DNA of 64,000 nucleotides from Bradyrhizobium sp. WD16 (GTDB taxonomy: Bacteria; Pseudomonadota; Alphaproteobacteria; Rhizobiales; Xanthobacteraceae). The notes under the pieces were generated by a model. It had not been told where the DNA came from. It worked only from the letters and a program-made list of their open reading frames with translations, and did not search any database. Made by a program: the position numbers and the translations under genes. Numbering within the stretch: the first letter of the stretch is position 1; each line of letters opens with the position of its first letter. The DNA lies in contig NZ_CP028908.1 of assembly GCF_024181725.1 (NCBI RefSeq), forward strand, positions 3,957,501-4,021,500. The letters run 5' to 3'. Positions 7,834 through 18,131 of this stretch are shown in pieces.

Positions 7834-9141
7834 TCATGCCTCGCCGAAGACTCGGCGGAAAATCGTGTCGACGTGCTTGAGATGGTAGCCGAGGTCGAAT
7901 TTCTCGGCAATCTCGGCATCGCTGAGATACTTCGTCACGTCGGGATCGTTCTTGAGCAGCGTCTGGAAATCACCTTCGCCGCGCCAGACCGGCATGGCAT
8001 TGCGCTGCACCAGGCGATACGCTTCCTCGCGGCTGGCGCCCTTCTGGGTCAGCGCCAGCAGCACGCGCTGCGAATGGACGAGGCCACCCAGCCGATCGAG
8101 GTTCTTCTGCATGTTCTGCGGATAGACCAGGAGCTTGTCGACGACACCGGCGAGGCGGTTGAGGGCAAAATCCAGCGTCACGGTGGCATCGGGCGCCATC
8201 ATGCGCTCGGCGGAGGAGTGCGAAATGTCGCGCTCGTGCCAGAGCACGACGTTCTCCAGCGCCGGGGTCACAAAGGCGCGCACCATGCGCGACAGGCCCG
8301 AGAGATTTTCGGTCAGCACCGGGTTGCGCTTGTGGGGCATCGCCGAGGAGCCCTTCTGGCCCTCCGAGAAATACTCTTCCGCCTCGAGCACTTCGGTGCG
8401 CTGGAGGTGGCGAATCTCGGTGGCGAGCCGCTCGACCGAAGCCGCAACCACGCCGAGCGTGGCGAAAAACATCGCGTGACGGTCGCGCGGAATCACCTGG
8501 GTGGAGATCGGTTCGGGGCTCAGGCCCATGGCCTTGGCGACATGCGCCTCCACCCTGGGATCGATCTGGGCGAAGGTGCCGACCGCACCGGAGATGGCGC
8601 AGGTGGCGATTTCCTGGCGGGCTGCGACAAGGCGCTGCCGGGCGCGGGTGAATTCCGCATAGGCATAGGCGAGCTTCAGGCCGAAGGTAATCGGTTCGGC
8701 ATGGATCCCGTGGGAGCGACCGATGCTCGGGGTCATTTTGTGTTCGAAGGCACGGCGCTTGAGAGCCGCCAGAACCTTGTCGACGTCGGCGATCAAAAGA
8801 TCCGCGGCACGCACCAGCTGGACACTGAAGCAGGTGTCGAGCACGTCGGAGGAGGTCATGCCCTGGTGGACGAAACGCGCCTCGGGGCCGACGATCTCGG
8901 CGAGATGGGTCAGAAAGGCAATGACGTCATGCTTGGTCTCGCGCTCGATCTCGTCGATGCGCTCGACATTGAAGGTCGCGTCCTTCGCCTTCGCCCAGAT
9001 GGTGCGCGCCGCCTCCTTGGGAATGACGCCGAGTTCGGCCATGGCGTCGGCGGCGTGGGCCTCGATCTCGAACCAGATCCGGAAACGGGTCTGAGGCTCC
9101 CAAATCGAAGCCATTTCGGGGCGGGTGTAACGAGGGATCAT
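7834..9141 (-). CDS. purB: Adenylosuccinate lyase
   Basis: 435 residues. It catalyses two steps of purine synthesis: fumarate release from SAICAR and from adenylosuccinate. The fumarase/aspartase-superfamily signature [10 protein letters not shown] is at residues 265-274, and the general acid/base region TSSDVLDT is at residues 96-103. The start [10 protein letters not shown] is the standard N-terminus. The ATG overlaps the rpe stop by 4 bp (ATGA), so rpe and purB are co-translated, and murI may be read through from them. Confidence 0.98.
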   Translation of the reverse strand: MIPRYTRPEMASIWEPQTRFRIWFEIEAHAADAMAELGVIPKEAARTIWAKAKDATFNVERIDEIERETKHDVIAFLTHLAEIVGPEARFVHQGMTSSDVLDTCFSVQLVRAADLLIADVDKVLAALKRRAFEHKMTPSIGRSHGIHAEPITFGLKLAYAYAEFTRARQRLVAARQEIATCAISGAVGTFAQIDPRVEAHVAKAMGLSPEPISTQVIPRDRHAMFFATLGVVAASVERLATEIRHLQRTEVLEAEEYFSEGQKGSSAMPHKRNPVLTENLSGLSRMVRAFVTPALENVVLWHERDISHSSAERMMAPDATVTLDFALNRLAGVVDKLLVYPQNMQKNLDRLGGLVHSQRVLLALTQKGASREEAYRLVQRNAMPVWRGEGDFQTLLKNDPDVTKYLSDAEIAEKFDLGYHLKHVDTIFRRVFGEA

Positions 9142-9839
9142 GCGATTTCTCCGCGCGCTTCGGCCGCGGCGCGGCGGATGGCGGCGATGTTGTTGCGATA
9201 GGATTCGATGGTGCCGCCCTTGAAGACGGCAGAGCCGGCGACGAAGGCATTGGCGCCCGCCGCGGCGATGGCCCCAACCGTGTCCGGGGTAACGCCGCCG
9301 TCGACCTCGATGTCGATCGGCCGGCCGGCGGTCAGCGCCCGCACCTGGCGCACCTTCTCGATGGCGGCAGGAATGAAGGCCTGGCCGCCGAAGCCCGGAT
9401 TGACCGACATCACCAGAACGAGGTCGAGGATGTCGACGACATTCTCGATGCTGGAGACCGGCGTCGCCGGATTGAGCGAGACGCCAGCCCTCTTGCCGAG
9501 CGCGCGGATCGCCTGCAGCGAGCGGTGCAGGTGCGGGCCGGCTTCGACGTGGACGATGATCTGATCCGAACCGGCCTTGGCGAAGGCCTCGAGATAGGGA
9601 TCGCAGGGCGAGATCATCAGATGGGTGTCGAAGATCTTCTTCGAATGCGGGCGCATCGCCTTGATGACATCGGAGCCGAAGGAGATGTTCGGGACGAAAT
9701 GGCCGTCCATCACGTCCATGTGGATCCAGTCGGCGCCGGCCTCATCGATGGCGCGGACCTCTTCGCCGAGCTTGGAGAAATCCGACGCCAGAACGGACGG
9801 CGCGATGATCAGCGGGCGCGCTGCGGGTGCAGATGACAT
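9138..9839 (-). CDS. rpe: Ribulose-phosphate 3-epimerase
   Basis: 233 residues from ATG 9839. This TIM-barrel enzyme interconverts ribulose-5-P and xylulose-5-P in the pentose phosphate and Calvin cycles. Metal and active-site motifs are intact: [10 protein letters not shown] at the start, the [16 protein letters not shown] block, and [11 protein letters not shown]. An upstream in-frame Met at 9872 adds 11 residues not expected for the family. The gene overlaps purB by 4 bp. The next gene upstream is divergent (plus strand, 10039), so the promoter lies in 9840-10038. Confidence 0.97.
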   Translation of the reverse strand: MSSAPAARPLIIAPSVLASDFSKLGEEVRAIDEAGADWIHMDVMDGHFVPNISFGSDVIKAMRPHSKKIFDTHLMISPCDPYLEAFAKAGSDQIIVHVEAGPHLHRSLQAIRALGKRAGVSLNPATPVSSIENVVDILDLVLVMSVNPGFGGQAFIPAAIEKVRQVRALTAGRPIDIEVDGGVTPDTVGAIAAAGANAFVAGSAVFKGGTIESYRNNIAAIRRAAAEARGEIA

Positions 9840-10038
9840 TTGGAAATTCCGGGCTCGAGGGCCGACAGCCACCGCCTAACATGTGGACCGGGCAGGGGCA
9901 ACGCGGACGAACCCGACGTACACAGCCGTGTCGCCCGGTAACCTGCGACCGCGTATGCGGTTTCTGGTGTTTGGAATGCCAGTTGGCATGTGCCTTGCGA
10001 AGAGAGGGCCTGATTAACGCTCCGTAAAGAGGCCTCCC

Positions 10039-11298
10039 ATGACTGTGCTAACTCAAACCATCGCGAGTGATCCGCCAAGGACCCGCTGGGGCCAACTCGG
10101 CCTCGGCCTCGTGGCGATGATGGCGATCTCCAGCCCCCAATATGTCTGGACGCTTTTTGTCAAACCATTTCAATCCACTACAGGCGCCGACCTGCCGTCC
10201 ATCCAGATCACTTTCTCGCTGCTGATCGTGCTTCAGACCGGGCTGTCGCCGTTGCAGGGCTGGATGGTCGATCGGTTCGGCTCGAGGCTGCTGATCACCG
10301 TGGGCTGCCTGCTCTCGGGACTGGGCTGGATCAGTTCTGCCTATATTAGCGGCATCTGGGGGCTGTACCTGACCTATGGCCTGTTCTGCGGGGTCGGGAC
10401 CGGCATCGTTTATGTCGGCATCGTCGGGCTGATGGTGCGCTGGTTCCCGGATCGGCGCGGTTTTGCCGCCGGGGTGGTCGCTGCCGGCTACGGCTTCGGC
10501 GCCATTCTCACGACCTTCCCCATCGACAGCATGATCGCGAGTGCTGGCTATCAGTCGACGCTGGTGACCTTTGGCGCCATCCTCGGCATCGTCGGCGCGC
10601 TCGCAGCGCTGGGCTTGCGCGAACCCGCCGCCGGCGAGGTCGAGAGCGCGCGTCCGCTCGCCGCGGCGCCGTCCGTCAAGGACGTTGCGCCCACCGCGAT
10701 GCTCAAGACGCCGGTGTTCTGGCTGCTGTTCGTGATGATGACCATGATGTCGACCGGCGGGCTGATGGTGATCTCGCAATTCGCCAGTTTCGCCAAGTCG
10801 TTCGGCGTTGCCGATACCGTGGTATTCGGGCTTGCGGCGCTGCCCTTCGCCCTGACGTTCGACCGCGTGACCAATGGCCTGACCCGGCCGTTCTTCGGCT
10901 GGGTCTCCGATCGCATCGGCCGCGAATACACCATGCTGATCGCCTTCATGCTCGAGGCGGCGTCGATCTGGATGCTGCTGCAGTTCCGCGACAACGCGGC
11001 GCTGTTCGTCTTGCTCTCAGGCGTCGTTTTCTTCGGTTGGGGCGAGATCTTCTCGCTCTTTCCCTCGACCCTCACCGACACCTTCGGCACCCGCAACGCC
11101 ACCACCAATTACGGTTTTCTCTACATGGCCCAGGGCATCGGCTCGGTGCTCGGTGGTCCGGTGGCCGCGATGGTCTACGGTTCCACGGGCAGCTGGCTGC
11201 CGGTGTTCGGCCTGATCATCGCCATGGACGCCATCACGGCGCTGCTTGCAGTGTTCGTGCTCAAGCCGATGCGGGCGAACTACCTCGCCCGGCGCTGA
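10039..11298 (+). CDS. oxlT: MFS transporter, oxalate/formate antiporter (OxlT) type
   Basis: 419 residues with about 12 membrane segments. The N-terminal part QYVWTLFVKPF and the loop GWMVDRFGSRLLITVG (MFS loop 2-3 motif) match the oxalate/formate antiporter branch. These carriers exchange external oxalate for internal formate. The ATG follows a purine-rich AAAGAGG. No formyl-CoA transferase or oxalyl-CoA decarboxylase gene is nearby, so the oxalate assignment rests on family similarity alone, and the substrate could be another dicarboxylate. The gene stands alone and ends at a strong terminator. Confidence 0.75.
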   Translation: MTVLTQTIASDPPRTRWGQLGLGLVAMMAISSPQYVWTLFVKPFQSTTGADLPSIQITFSLLIVLQTGLSPLQGWMVDRFGSRLLITVGCLLSGLGWISSAYISGIWGLYLTYGLFCGVGTGIVYVGIVGLMVRWFPDRRGFAAGVVAAGYGFGAILTTFPIDSMIASAGYQSTLVTFGAILGIVGALAALGLREPAAGEVESARPLAAAPSVKDVAPTAMLKTPVFWLLFVMMTMMSTGGLMVISQFASFAKSFGVADTVVFGLAALPFALTFDRVTNGLTRPFFGWVSDRIGREYTMLIAFMLEAASIWMLLQFRDNAALFVLLSGVVFFGWGEIFSLFPSTLTDTFGTRNATTNYGFLYMAQGIGSVLGGPVAAMVYGSTGSWLPVFGLIIAMDAITALLAVFVLKPMRANYLARR

Positions 11299-11328
11299 CG
11301 GGACCGTCAGTAAGCTGTGTACATCCCG

Positions 11329-11359
11329 ATCCGCCGGCGTCCACGCCGGCGGATTTTTC
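11329..11359 (+). terminator. Rho-independent terminator of the MFS gene
   Basis: ATCCGCCGGCG pairs perfectly with CGCCGGCGGAT around TCCA and is followed by a T run, 30 bp after the stop codon. Confidence 0.92.
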
Positions 11360-11544
11360 TCAGCCTTAGGTCCGGCAGATGTTGCCGGGAAGGGCAGGAA
11401 TTGCCGGGCCGGATCTGCCTCCGACATCATGCGCTCCTTCATTTCATTGAGTTTTTTGTGCGCTTTTGAGCGGCACGCCCCTTGCTCTCATCCCCATGGG
11501 ATCGCGTTGCGGCCGCGCGCCGCCGAATGCTTGGGAGTTGCGAG

Positions 11545-12309
11545 ATGTTGTGGGCCTTGGGGGCTGCGTCGGGCGCAATCGACCTGATTTCGTCGCTGAC
11601 GAAATCGGGCAGCAGCAATCAATCCACCGGATTCAATATCGGCCAGACCAATGGCAGCGGCACTGGCGCATCGGCCGCCGGCTTGCTCGGCGGCTCTGGC
11701 CAGAGCGGCGCCTTGTCGTCCGACACCTATGCAGCCCTGCTGCAGACCCAGAGCGACAGCCAGAGCTCGGGTTCGAATGCCCAAGGTAGTTCGGCGGCGC
11801 TGCAGGATCTCTTCAAGCTCATCGACGGCAATAGCGACGGTTCGATCAGCAAGTCGGAATTCGAGTCCGCCCTCGGCGCCGGCGGCACCAATACCGCCGC
11901 GGCCGACAGCGTGTTCGGCAAGCTCGACAGCAATGGTGACGGCTCGGTCAGCATCAACGAACTCGCCTCGGCGCTCAAGAGCCGCCATCATGGGCAGCAG
12001 GCGCAGGGCACGGGTGACGCGGACGGTGATGGCGACGGCAGCAGCAGCACCTCGCAAGCCGGAGGCGCGGGATCGTCGCAGGGCGCCACGACCTCGACGA
12101 CCACCAACAGCGATGGCTCGACGACCACCACCATCAGCTATGCCGATGGGTCCAAGGTGACGATGACCTCGCCGGCATCATCGTCCTCGTCGTCAGGCTC
12201 GGGCGGCAATAGCGCAGCCTCGTCCTACGGCGCGATCGAGCGGATGATCCAGCGCGAGGCGGACATGCTGTCGAAGAGCGCCAGCCAGACGGTTTCGATG
12301 AGCGCCTGA
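11545..12309 (+). CDS. EF-hand domain protein, Ser/Gly/Thr-rich
   Basis: 254 residues from ATG 11545 (GGGAG lies 9 bp upstream; in-frame ATGs at 11482 and 11527 are alternatives). Two complete calcium-binding loops are visible, DGNSDGSISKSE and DSNGDGSVSINE, each followed by a short hydrophobic helix. A third DADGDGDGS stretch may be a degenerate loop. The rest is low-complexity Ser/Gly/Thr/Gln. No clear signal peptide is seen. Such proteins are common in Bradyrhizobiaceae, where their role is not established; calcium sensing or buffering is inferred from the loops only. It converges on the P1 peptidase gene with a 15-bp gap. Confidence 0.8.
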   Translation: MLWALGAASGAIDLISSLTKSGSSNQSTGFNIGQTNGSGTGASAAGLLGGSGQSGALSSDTYAALLQTQSDSQSSGSNAQGSSAALQDLFKLIDGNSDGSISKSEFESALGAGGTNTAAADSVFGKLDSNGDGSVSINELASALKSRHHGQQAQGTGDADGDGDGSSSTSQAGGAGSSQGATTSTTTNSDGSTTTTISYADGSKVTMTSPASSSSSSGSGGNSAASSYGAIERMIQREADMLSKSASQTVSMSA

Positions 12310-12324
12310 ACACGCTCTCTCTGA

Positions 12325-13335
12325 TCAGGCCGCGCCGAAGCGGTCGCGCCACGCCGGCAGGCTGCCAGGGAAGGGCAGTGCTGTCGCTTCATAAACGCTG
12401 CGGGCCAGCGCGCGCGACATGACATTGGCCGCCACTGCGCCGAGTTCGGTCAGCCCATAAAGCGGATCGACTGGCTTGCGACCGGTCGCCGCCGCGAACA
12501 CCACGTCGCCATCGAGCGGCGCATGGACCGGATAGATTGCGCGCGCGAAGCCGGTTTGGGCGATCACCGCGAGGCGCCGGGCCTGCGTCTTGGTCAGGTC
12601 GGCGTCGGTGACGACCACCGCCAGGGTAGTGTTCTCTCCCGCCCGTGCCGTTGCCGCTCCCTTGAGCCGCAGTTTCAGCATGTCGGGGGTGAAGCTCGGC
12701 GGCAGGCCACGGCCGCCGAATTCGCCATCCTGTTCGAACGGCGCCGCCCAGAACCATGGGCCGTCGCCGATCGTGACACTGCCGACGGCATTGACCACCG
12801 TCAGTGCCGCCACGGTGATGCCCCCCGCCGTGACGGCCGACGCCGAGCCGACGCCGCCCTTGAGCGTTGCCGTCGTGGCGCCGAGACCCGCGCCGACGCT
12901 GCCGAGCGCAAACTCGGTCGCCGCGGCGGCGGCCGCCGCATAGCCGAGTTCGCGATAGGGCGCGAACCGGCCCCAGAGCTTGTCGCCGCCGTTGAGCAGG
13001 TCGAAGACGATGGCGCCGGGCACGATGGGCACACGGGCATCGCCAATCGCGAAGCCGCGGCCGTGTTCGGCAAGAAAACCCTGAATGCCGCCACTGGCGT
13101 CGAGGCCGAAGCCGGAGCCGCCGGACAGCGCCAGCGCGTCGATGCGTTCGACCGTGTTGCCGAGTTCGAGCAGGCTGGCATCGCGGGTGCCAGGCCCGCC
13201 GCCACGGACGTCGATGGCGGCGACCGCCGCTTCGTCGAAGACCACCGCAGTAACGCCAGAGGCGAGGCGGGGATCGTGGGCATGGCCGACCCGCACGCCG
13301 GCGACATCGGTGAGGCTGTTGCGCATCGCTTGCAT
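12325..13335 (-). CDS. P1 family peptidase (DmpA/BapA-type aminopeptidase)
   Basis: 336 residues. Proteins of this family are N-terminal-nucleophile hydrolases that self-cleave into two chains and release N-terminal residues from peptides, including beta- or D-amino acid peptides. The N-terminal block NSLTDVAGVRVGHAHDP, the glycine-rich ALSGGSGFGLDASGG and the ENTTLAVVVTDA segment around the expected processing site are characteristic. ATG 13335 is used; ATG 13326 is equally possible. It is a single gene, and its substrate cannot be told from the sequence. Confidence 0.88.
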   Translation of the reverse strand: MQAMRNSLTDVAGVRVGHAHDPRLASGVTAVVFDEAAVAAIDVRGGGPGTRDASLLELGNTVERIDALALSGGSGFGLDASGGIQGFLAEHGRGFAIGDARVPIVPGAIVFDLLNGGDKLWGRFAPYRELGYAAAAAAATEFALGSVGAGLGATTATLKGGVGSASAVTAGGITVAALTVVNAVGSVTIGDGPWFWAAPFEQDGEFGGRGLPPSFTPDMLKLRLKGAATARAGENTTLAVVVTDADLTKTQARRLAVIAQTGFARAIYPVHAPLDGDVVFAAATGRKPVDPLYGLTELGAVAANVMSRALARSVYEATALPFPGSLPAWRDRFGAA

Positions 13336-13607
13336 CCGAATTCAAACACCGCTGGCCGCCGGACCATGGGCCTCGCTTCAGCCTGCGTCAACGCCAGGAG
13401 CGGCGGCGGGCATTGCCGGGGCCGTGCGCAAACCGCCAGGCGCTGATCACATCGGCCGGAGCGGCGGGGATTAAGGGTTGCGCCGTCCCGGCCCGGCGGT
13501 GCATCAAGGCCGCCAGCGCGCCCCGCCGGGCTGTTCGGCGGCGGCAATGCCTTCTCCCTGGGCGGCTCCATCCGTCCTGCTCCTGTTCCTCCGGTGCCCG
13601 GCAACGC

Positions 13608-14339
13608 ATGATCACCGATGTCACGTATCCGGCGGCCCTGCTCGCCGGTCTGATCAGCTTCCTGTCGCCTTGCGTGCTGCCGCTGGTGCCGCCCTATCTC
13701 GTCTATCTGACCGGGGCGACCATCGAGCATGTGGCCAACGAGGAGCTCGAGGCCAGCAAGCGCGCAGTGATGCTGTCGGCGCTGGTGTTCGTGCTGGGGT
13801 TCTCCACGGTCTTCGTCGCGCTTGGCGCCAGCGCCAGCCTGATCGGCGCGGCCCTGCGCGCCTGGTCTTCGGAGCTGTCGATTCTCGCCGGCATCATCAT
13901 CATCGTCATGGGACTGCATTTTCTCGGCCTGACCCGGATCAGCCTGTTGATGCGCGAGCGTCGGCTGCCGATACCCCACCCGGTCGGATTGTGGGGGGCC
14001 TATGCCATGGGGCTGGCCTTCGCCTTCGGCTGGACGCCGTGCATTGGTCCGATCCTGGCGGCAATCCTTTCAGTTGCAGCTTCGGCCGAGACGGTGCGCA
14101 AGGGCGCGCTGCTGCTGGCGACCTATTCGGCCGGACTAGGCATCCCGTTTCTGATTGCGGCGCTGGCCATCGAGCAGTTTTCCGCGGCCTTCGCCCGCAT
14201 GAAGCGACATTTGGCCGTGGTCGAGCACACCATGGGTATTCTGATGGTCCTCACCGGCATCGGCTTCCTGACCGGTGCGGTGTCCGGCGTCAGCATCTGG
14301 CTGCTGGAGAATTTTCCGATCCTCGGCCGGATCGGTTGA
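13608..14339 (+). CDS. CcdA-like cytochrome c biogenesis / thiol-disulfide membrane protein
   Basis: 243 residues with about six membrane segments. Two membrane cysteines, C22 in FLSPCVLPLVPPY and C145 in GWTPCIGPIL, are the redox pair of the CcdA/DsbD-beta family, which carries electrons from cytoplasmic thioredoxin to the periplasm for haem attachment or disulfide reduction. ATG 13608 is chosen because similarity starts there; the open frame reaches back to 13413. No other cytochrome c maturation genes are nearby, so its periplasmic partner is unknown. Confidence 0.88.
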   Translation: MITDVTYPAALLAGLISFLSPCVLPLVPPYLVYLTGATIEHVANEELEASKRAVMLSALVFVLGFSTVFVALGASASLIGAALRAWSSELSILAGIIIIVMGLHFLGLTRISLLMRERRLPIPHPVGLWGAYAMGLAFAFGWTPCIGPILAAILSVAASAETVRKGALLLATYSAGLGIPFLIAALAIEQFSAAFARMKRHLAVVEHTMGILMVLTGIGFLTGAVSGVSIWLLENFPILGRIG

Positions 14340-14405
14340 GCTCTGCAGGATTGTTCCCGTTCTGATGCGGCCGTAAGCTCCTGCGGGGCATGAGGGGATA
14401 GGACG

Positions 14406-14732
14406 ATGAAGGACGGACTCTACAAGGTCCAGTTTCATACCAGCGAGGGGCGGGGTCGCGGCGTCGTCTATGCAACGGCCGGCAAATTCCGCGGCGGCAA
14501 TTCGGCATTCGCCTTCGTCGGCAGCTACACGCTCGAGGACGGCGAGATCATGGCGCGCATTTCCACGTTGCGTCACACCGACGACCCTCAGTTCCTGCCG
14601 CTGTTCGGAACCGATCGGGTGACGCTGGTGCTACGCGGATCGTCCAATGGTGAGATCGTCGATCTCGAAGGCACCGCTTTGCAGCGCCCCGGGCTGCCGC
14701 TGAAGGTCGTACTGACGCCGCTGAGCGATTGA
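14406..14732 (+). CDS. GrlR-family regulatory protein
   Basis: 108 residues. The pattern MKDGLYKVQFHT then GRGVVYATAGKFRGGNSAFAFVGSY and the central GEIMARI matches GrlR-like proteins, small beta-barrels first described as negative regulators of type III secretion in attaching/effacing E. coli. Many soil alphaproteobacteria carry them as single genes with no secretion locus nearby, as here. The start follows AGGGGATAGGACG, a good ribosome site. No GrlA partner is visible. The function here is unknown. Confidence 0.75.
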   Translation: MKDGLYKVQFHTSEGRGRGVVYATAGKFRGGNSAFAFVGSYTLEDGEIMARISTLRHTDDPQFLPLFGTDRVTLVLRGSSNGEIVDLEGTALQRPGLPLKVVLTPLSD

Positions 14733-14746
14733 AAAGCGATTGAAGG

Positions 14747-14768
14747 GGGGCTTCCGGCGGGAAGCCCC
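14747..14768 (+). terminator. Hairpin after the GrlR-family gene
   Basis: GGGGCTTCC pairs with GGAAGCCCC around GGCG, 14 bp after the stop. There is no T run, so termination is only possible. Confidence 0.45.
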
Positions 14769-14866
14769 GATGAGATCGAGGCCCACAGAATGGGCTAAAG
14801 ATTTATCGCCATGCCCGCGCTTGTCGCGGGCATCTTCGTCTTGGCAGCGTCGCTGTTCGCAATCCC

Positions 14867-14893
14867 GAGGGCCCGCCGAAGGCGGGCCTCTCG
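14867..14893 (-). terminator. Hairpin after the liv-type operon
   Basis: GCCCGCC and GGCGGGC pair around a 3-nt loop, with flanking GAGG/CTC pairing that leaves one bulge. It lies about 18 bp after the substrate-binding protein stop on the minus strand and has no strong T tract. Confidence 0.45.
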
Positions 14894-14910
14894 ATGGATG
14901 CGGCCGTCTG

Positions 14911-16053
14911 CTACGAGCCCTTGCCGGGCTTGAGCTCGGTGTAGTTGCCCTTGTCGTCGAACTTGTAGACGACATAGTCGATCGCCTTGATGTCGCCCTT
15001 GGCATCGAACGCGACCTTGCCCAGCACCGTATCCCACTCGCCGGCCTTGGCGGTGGCGGCGACCTTCTTCGGGTCGGTGGTGCCGGCCTTGGTGGCCGCC
15101 TGCGCCCAGACCTGCATCGCGGCATAGGTGTAGAGCGTGTAGCCCTCCGGATCGATGCCCTTGGCCTTGAACTTCTCTACGATCACCTTGGCGGTCGGCT
15201 TGTTGCGCGGATCGGGGCCGAAGGTGAACAGGGTGCCGGCACCGGCCGGGCCGGTCACCGAGGCGAATTCCTTGTCGTTGAGGGCATCGCCGCCCATCAG
15301 CGTCGTCTGCAGCCCCTGATCGCGCATCTGGCGGACCAGCAGCCCGCTCTCCTGATGGTAGCCGCCGACATAGACGAGATCGATATTGTCCCGCTTGAGG
15401 CGCGAGACGATCGCCGTGAAATCCTTGTCGCCCTTGTTGTAGGACTCGAACATCTTCTCCTGGACGCCGGCCTTGTTCAGCGCCTTCTTGGTCTCGTCCG
15501 CGAGGCCTTTGCCGTAGGTCGATTTGTCGTTGAGGATGGCGATGTTCTTGCCTTTGAAATTCTTGACGAGAAAGTCGGCGGCGACCACGCCCTGCTGATC
15601 ATCCCGGCCGCACAGCCGCAGCACGTTCCACAGCTTGCGCTCGGTGAACAGCGGATTGGTGGACGCCGGCGTGATCTGCAGCACGTTGCCTTCGGCATAG
15701 GCTTCCGATGCGGGGACCGATGACGACGAGCAGAAATGCCCGGCAACGAACGGAATCTTCATGCCCGCGAGTTTTTCGGCAATGGATCGCGCCTGTTTGG
15801 GATCACAGGCGTCGTCGCCGACCTCCAGCTTGAGCTGCTTGCCCAGCACGCCGCCGGCGGCATTGAGGTCGGCCACCGCCAATTCGGCGCCGTTCTTCAT
15901 CTGACGGCCGAAGGCGGATTCGCCTCCGGTCATCGGACCGGCGACCGCGACGGAGATGTCGTCGGCCCGGGCGGGGGCTGCTGCACCGGCGATGGCCAGC
16001 GATACGCCCAAGGTGAGGCCGAGGCTCAGGCCAAGCAGTTTGGAGGGTGTCAT
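14911..16053 (-). CDS. livK: Branched-chain amino acid-type ABC transporter substrate-binding protein
   Basis: 380 residues from ATG 16053; the open frame to 16359 overlaps the DUF6867 gene and is not coding. A signal peptide ends at APARA, and the mature protein begins DDISVAVAGPMTGGESAFG, the standard LivJ/LivK (type I periplasmic binding protein) start. The motif CDPKQARSIAEKL is typical. It is the last gene of a livH-M-G-F-DUF6867-livK operon. The ligand may be a branched-chain amino acid, another amino acid, an amide or an aromatic acid; the class is broad and the sequence does not decide. Confidence 0.88.
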   Translation of the reverse strand: MTPSKLLGLSLGLTLGVSLAIAGAAAPARADDISVAVAGPMTGGESAFGRQMKNGAELAVADLNAAGGVLGKQLKLEVGDDACDPKQARSIAEKLAGMKIPFVAGHFCSSSSVPASEAYAEGNVLQITPASTNPLFTERKLWNVLRLCGRDDQQGVVAADFLVKNFKGKNIAILNDKSTYGKGLADETKKALNKAGVQEKMFESYNKGDKDFTAIVSRLKRDNIDLVYVGGYHQESGLLVRQMRDQGLQTTLMGGDALNDKEFASVTGPAGAGTLFTFGPDPRNKPTAKVIVEKFKAKGIDPEGYTLYTYAAMQVWAQAATKAGTTDPKKVAATAKAGEWDTVLGKVAFDAKGDIKAIDYVVYKFDDKGNYTELKPGKGS

Positions 16054-16180
16054 GCCGTGTTCCTTGCTTCGTCTTGCGCCATGATCTGCGCCGTTCACGA
16101 ACCTGCGCGGGACTGATGAGGTAGCCGGCCCGGACCGGCAGCGACTAAACCGCGATTTGACCGCCAACAGGGCTTTGACG

Positions 16181-16563
16181 TCAAGTCGCGGGCGGCGTCG
16201 AGGCGGCATCCCGCGACGATAAGGCATCCTGTCGCAATCGCCAGCCGAGCAATCCGCGGGGCTCGTACAGCCAGTAATACTGCCGAACCATCTGCCGCGC
16301 CCGCGTTCGCCGCCACGCGAGCAGTGCCATCGCCAGGATGACGCCGGTTTCGGCGACAAAAGCCGGCACCGCGAGAAGCGGTTCTTCGAACAGGGCGAAA
16401 TGCAGGAACCTCACTGCGACGCCTATCAGCAGCGCCGCGCCCACCACCATGGCCGCCGGTCGCCAGGTCAGTGCGATGGCGCGGCCGGCAAGCCAGGCGG
16501 CGCCGCAGCCGAACACGAGCGTGAGCACGATGACGCGCAGCACGACGTCAACGGGCAGGTCGG

Positions 16564-16567
<4 letters not shown>
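16181..16567 (-). CDS. DUF6867 family small membrane protein
   Basis: 128 residues with three hydrophobic segments (about residues 9-27, 37-55, 66-83), then a basic, aromatic tail with QYYWLYEPRGLLGWR. It overlaps the livF stop by 4 bp (ATGA), so it is translated with the transporter. Proteins of this type recur between livF and livK in Bradyrhizobiaceae, which suggests a link to the transporter, but no function is established. It could be an accessory membrane subunit; that is inference from conserved position. Confidence 0.75.
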
Positions 16568-17297
<730 letters not shown>

Positions 17298-17301
<4 letters not shown>

Positions 17302-18131
17302 GATGAGGCCTCCATCACCTCGATCGCGGCATCCTCGTCGGCGCCGAGATAGGCGGCGATGACCTTGGGGTCATCGCATACCTGTCGCGGCGTGCCGTCG
17401 GCGATCTTGATGCCGTGATCGAGGACGACGATGTGGTCGGAGATCTGCATCACGACGCCCATGTCGTGCTCGATCAGCAGCACCGACGTGCCGTGCTCCT
17501 TGCGGATGGCGAGCAGCAGCTCGCTGAGCGCTTCGCCTTCGCGGGCGTTGAGGCCGGCGGCCGGCTCGTCGAGACAGAGCAGCACCGGATCCGTGCACAT
17601 GGCGCGAGCAATTTCGAGGCGGCGCTGATCGCCATAGGCGAGATTGCCGGCGGCTTCATCGGCCCGTTCAATCAGGCCCACGCGATCGAGCCAGTGGCGG
17701 GCCAGCTCGATGGCGGCGCGCTCGGCGGCGCGATAGGACGGGACGCCGAACAGGCCGAGGAAAGTCAGACCCGACGCGCGCATCAGGGGATTGTGCTGCG
17801 CGACCATGAGGTTTTCCAGAAGCGTCATGCCCGGGAACAGGCGGATGTTCTGGAAGGTGCGGGCGACGCGGGCGAGCTTGGCGATGCGGAAATCGAACAG
17901 CCGCTCCAGCAGGAATTCGCCGCCGTCACCATGGATCAGCCGGATCATGCCCGTGGTCGGCTTGTAGAAGCCGGTGATGCAGTTGAACACCGTGGTCTTG
18001 CCGGCGCCGTTCGGGCCGATCAAGGCGGTGATCTCGCCGCTCGTCGCCGTGAAGGAGAGATCGTTGACGGCGAGAATGCCGCCGAAGCGCATCGACAGGT
18101 GACTGACCTGCAGGATATCGGCGCCGCTCAT
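17298..18131 (-). CDS. livG: Branched-chain amino acid-type ABC transporter ATPase LivG
   Basis: 277 residues from ATG 18131; the frame stays open to 18524 but that is antisense-like shadow within livM. Walker [10 protein letters not shown], the LivG-specific [12 protein letters not shown] and [14 protein letters not shown] segments, and Walker [14 protein letters not shown] are present. The signature region is [14 protein letters not shown], with YGDQRR in place of a canonical LSGGQ, as is usual for LivG. It overlaps livM and livF by 4 bp each. Confidence 0.93.

Noticed and set aside
7873-9201. A 442-codon open frame on the plus strand
   Set aside because: It is antisense to purB and rich in Gly, Glu and His without any motif.
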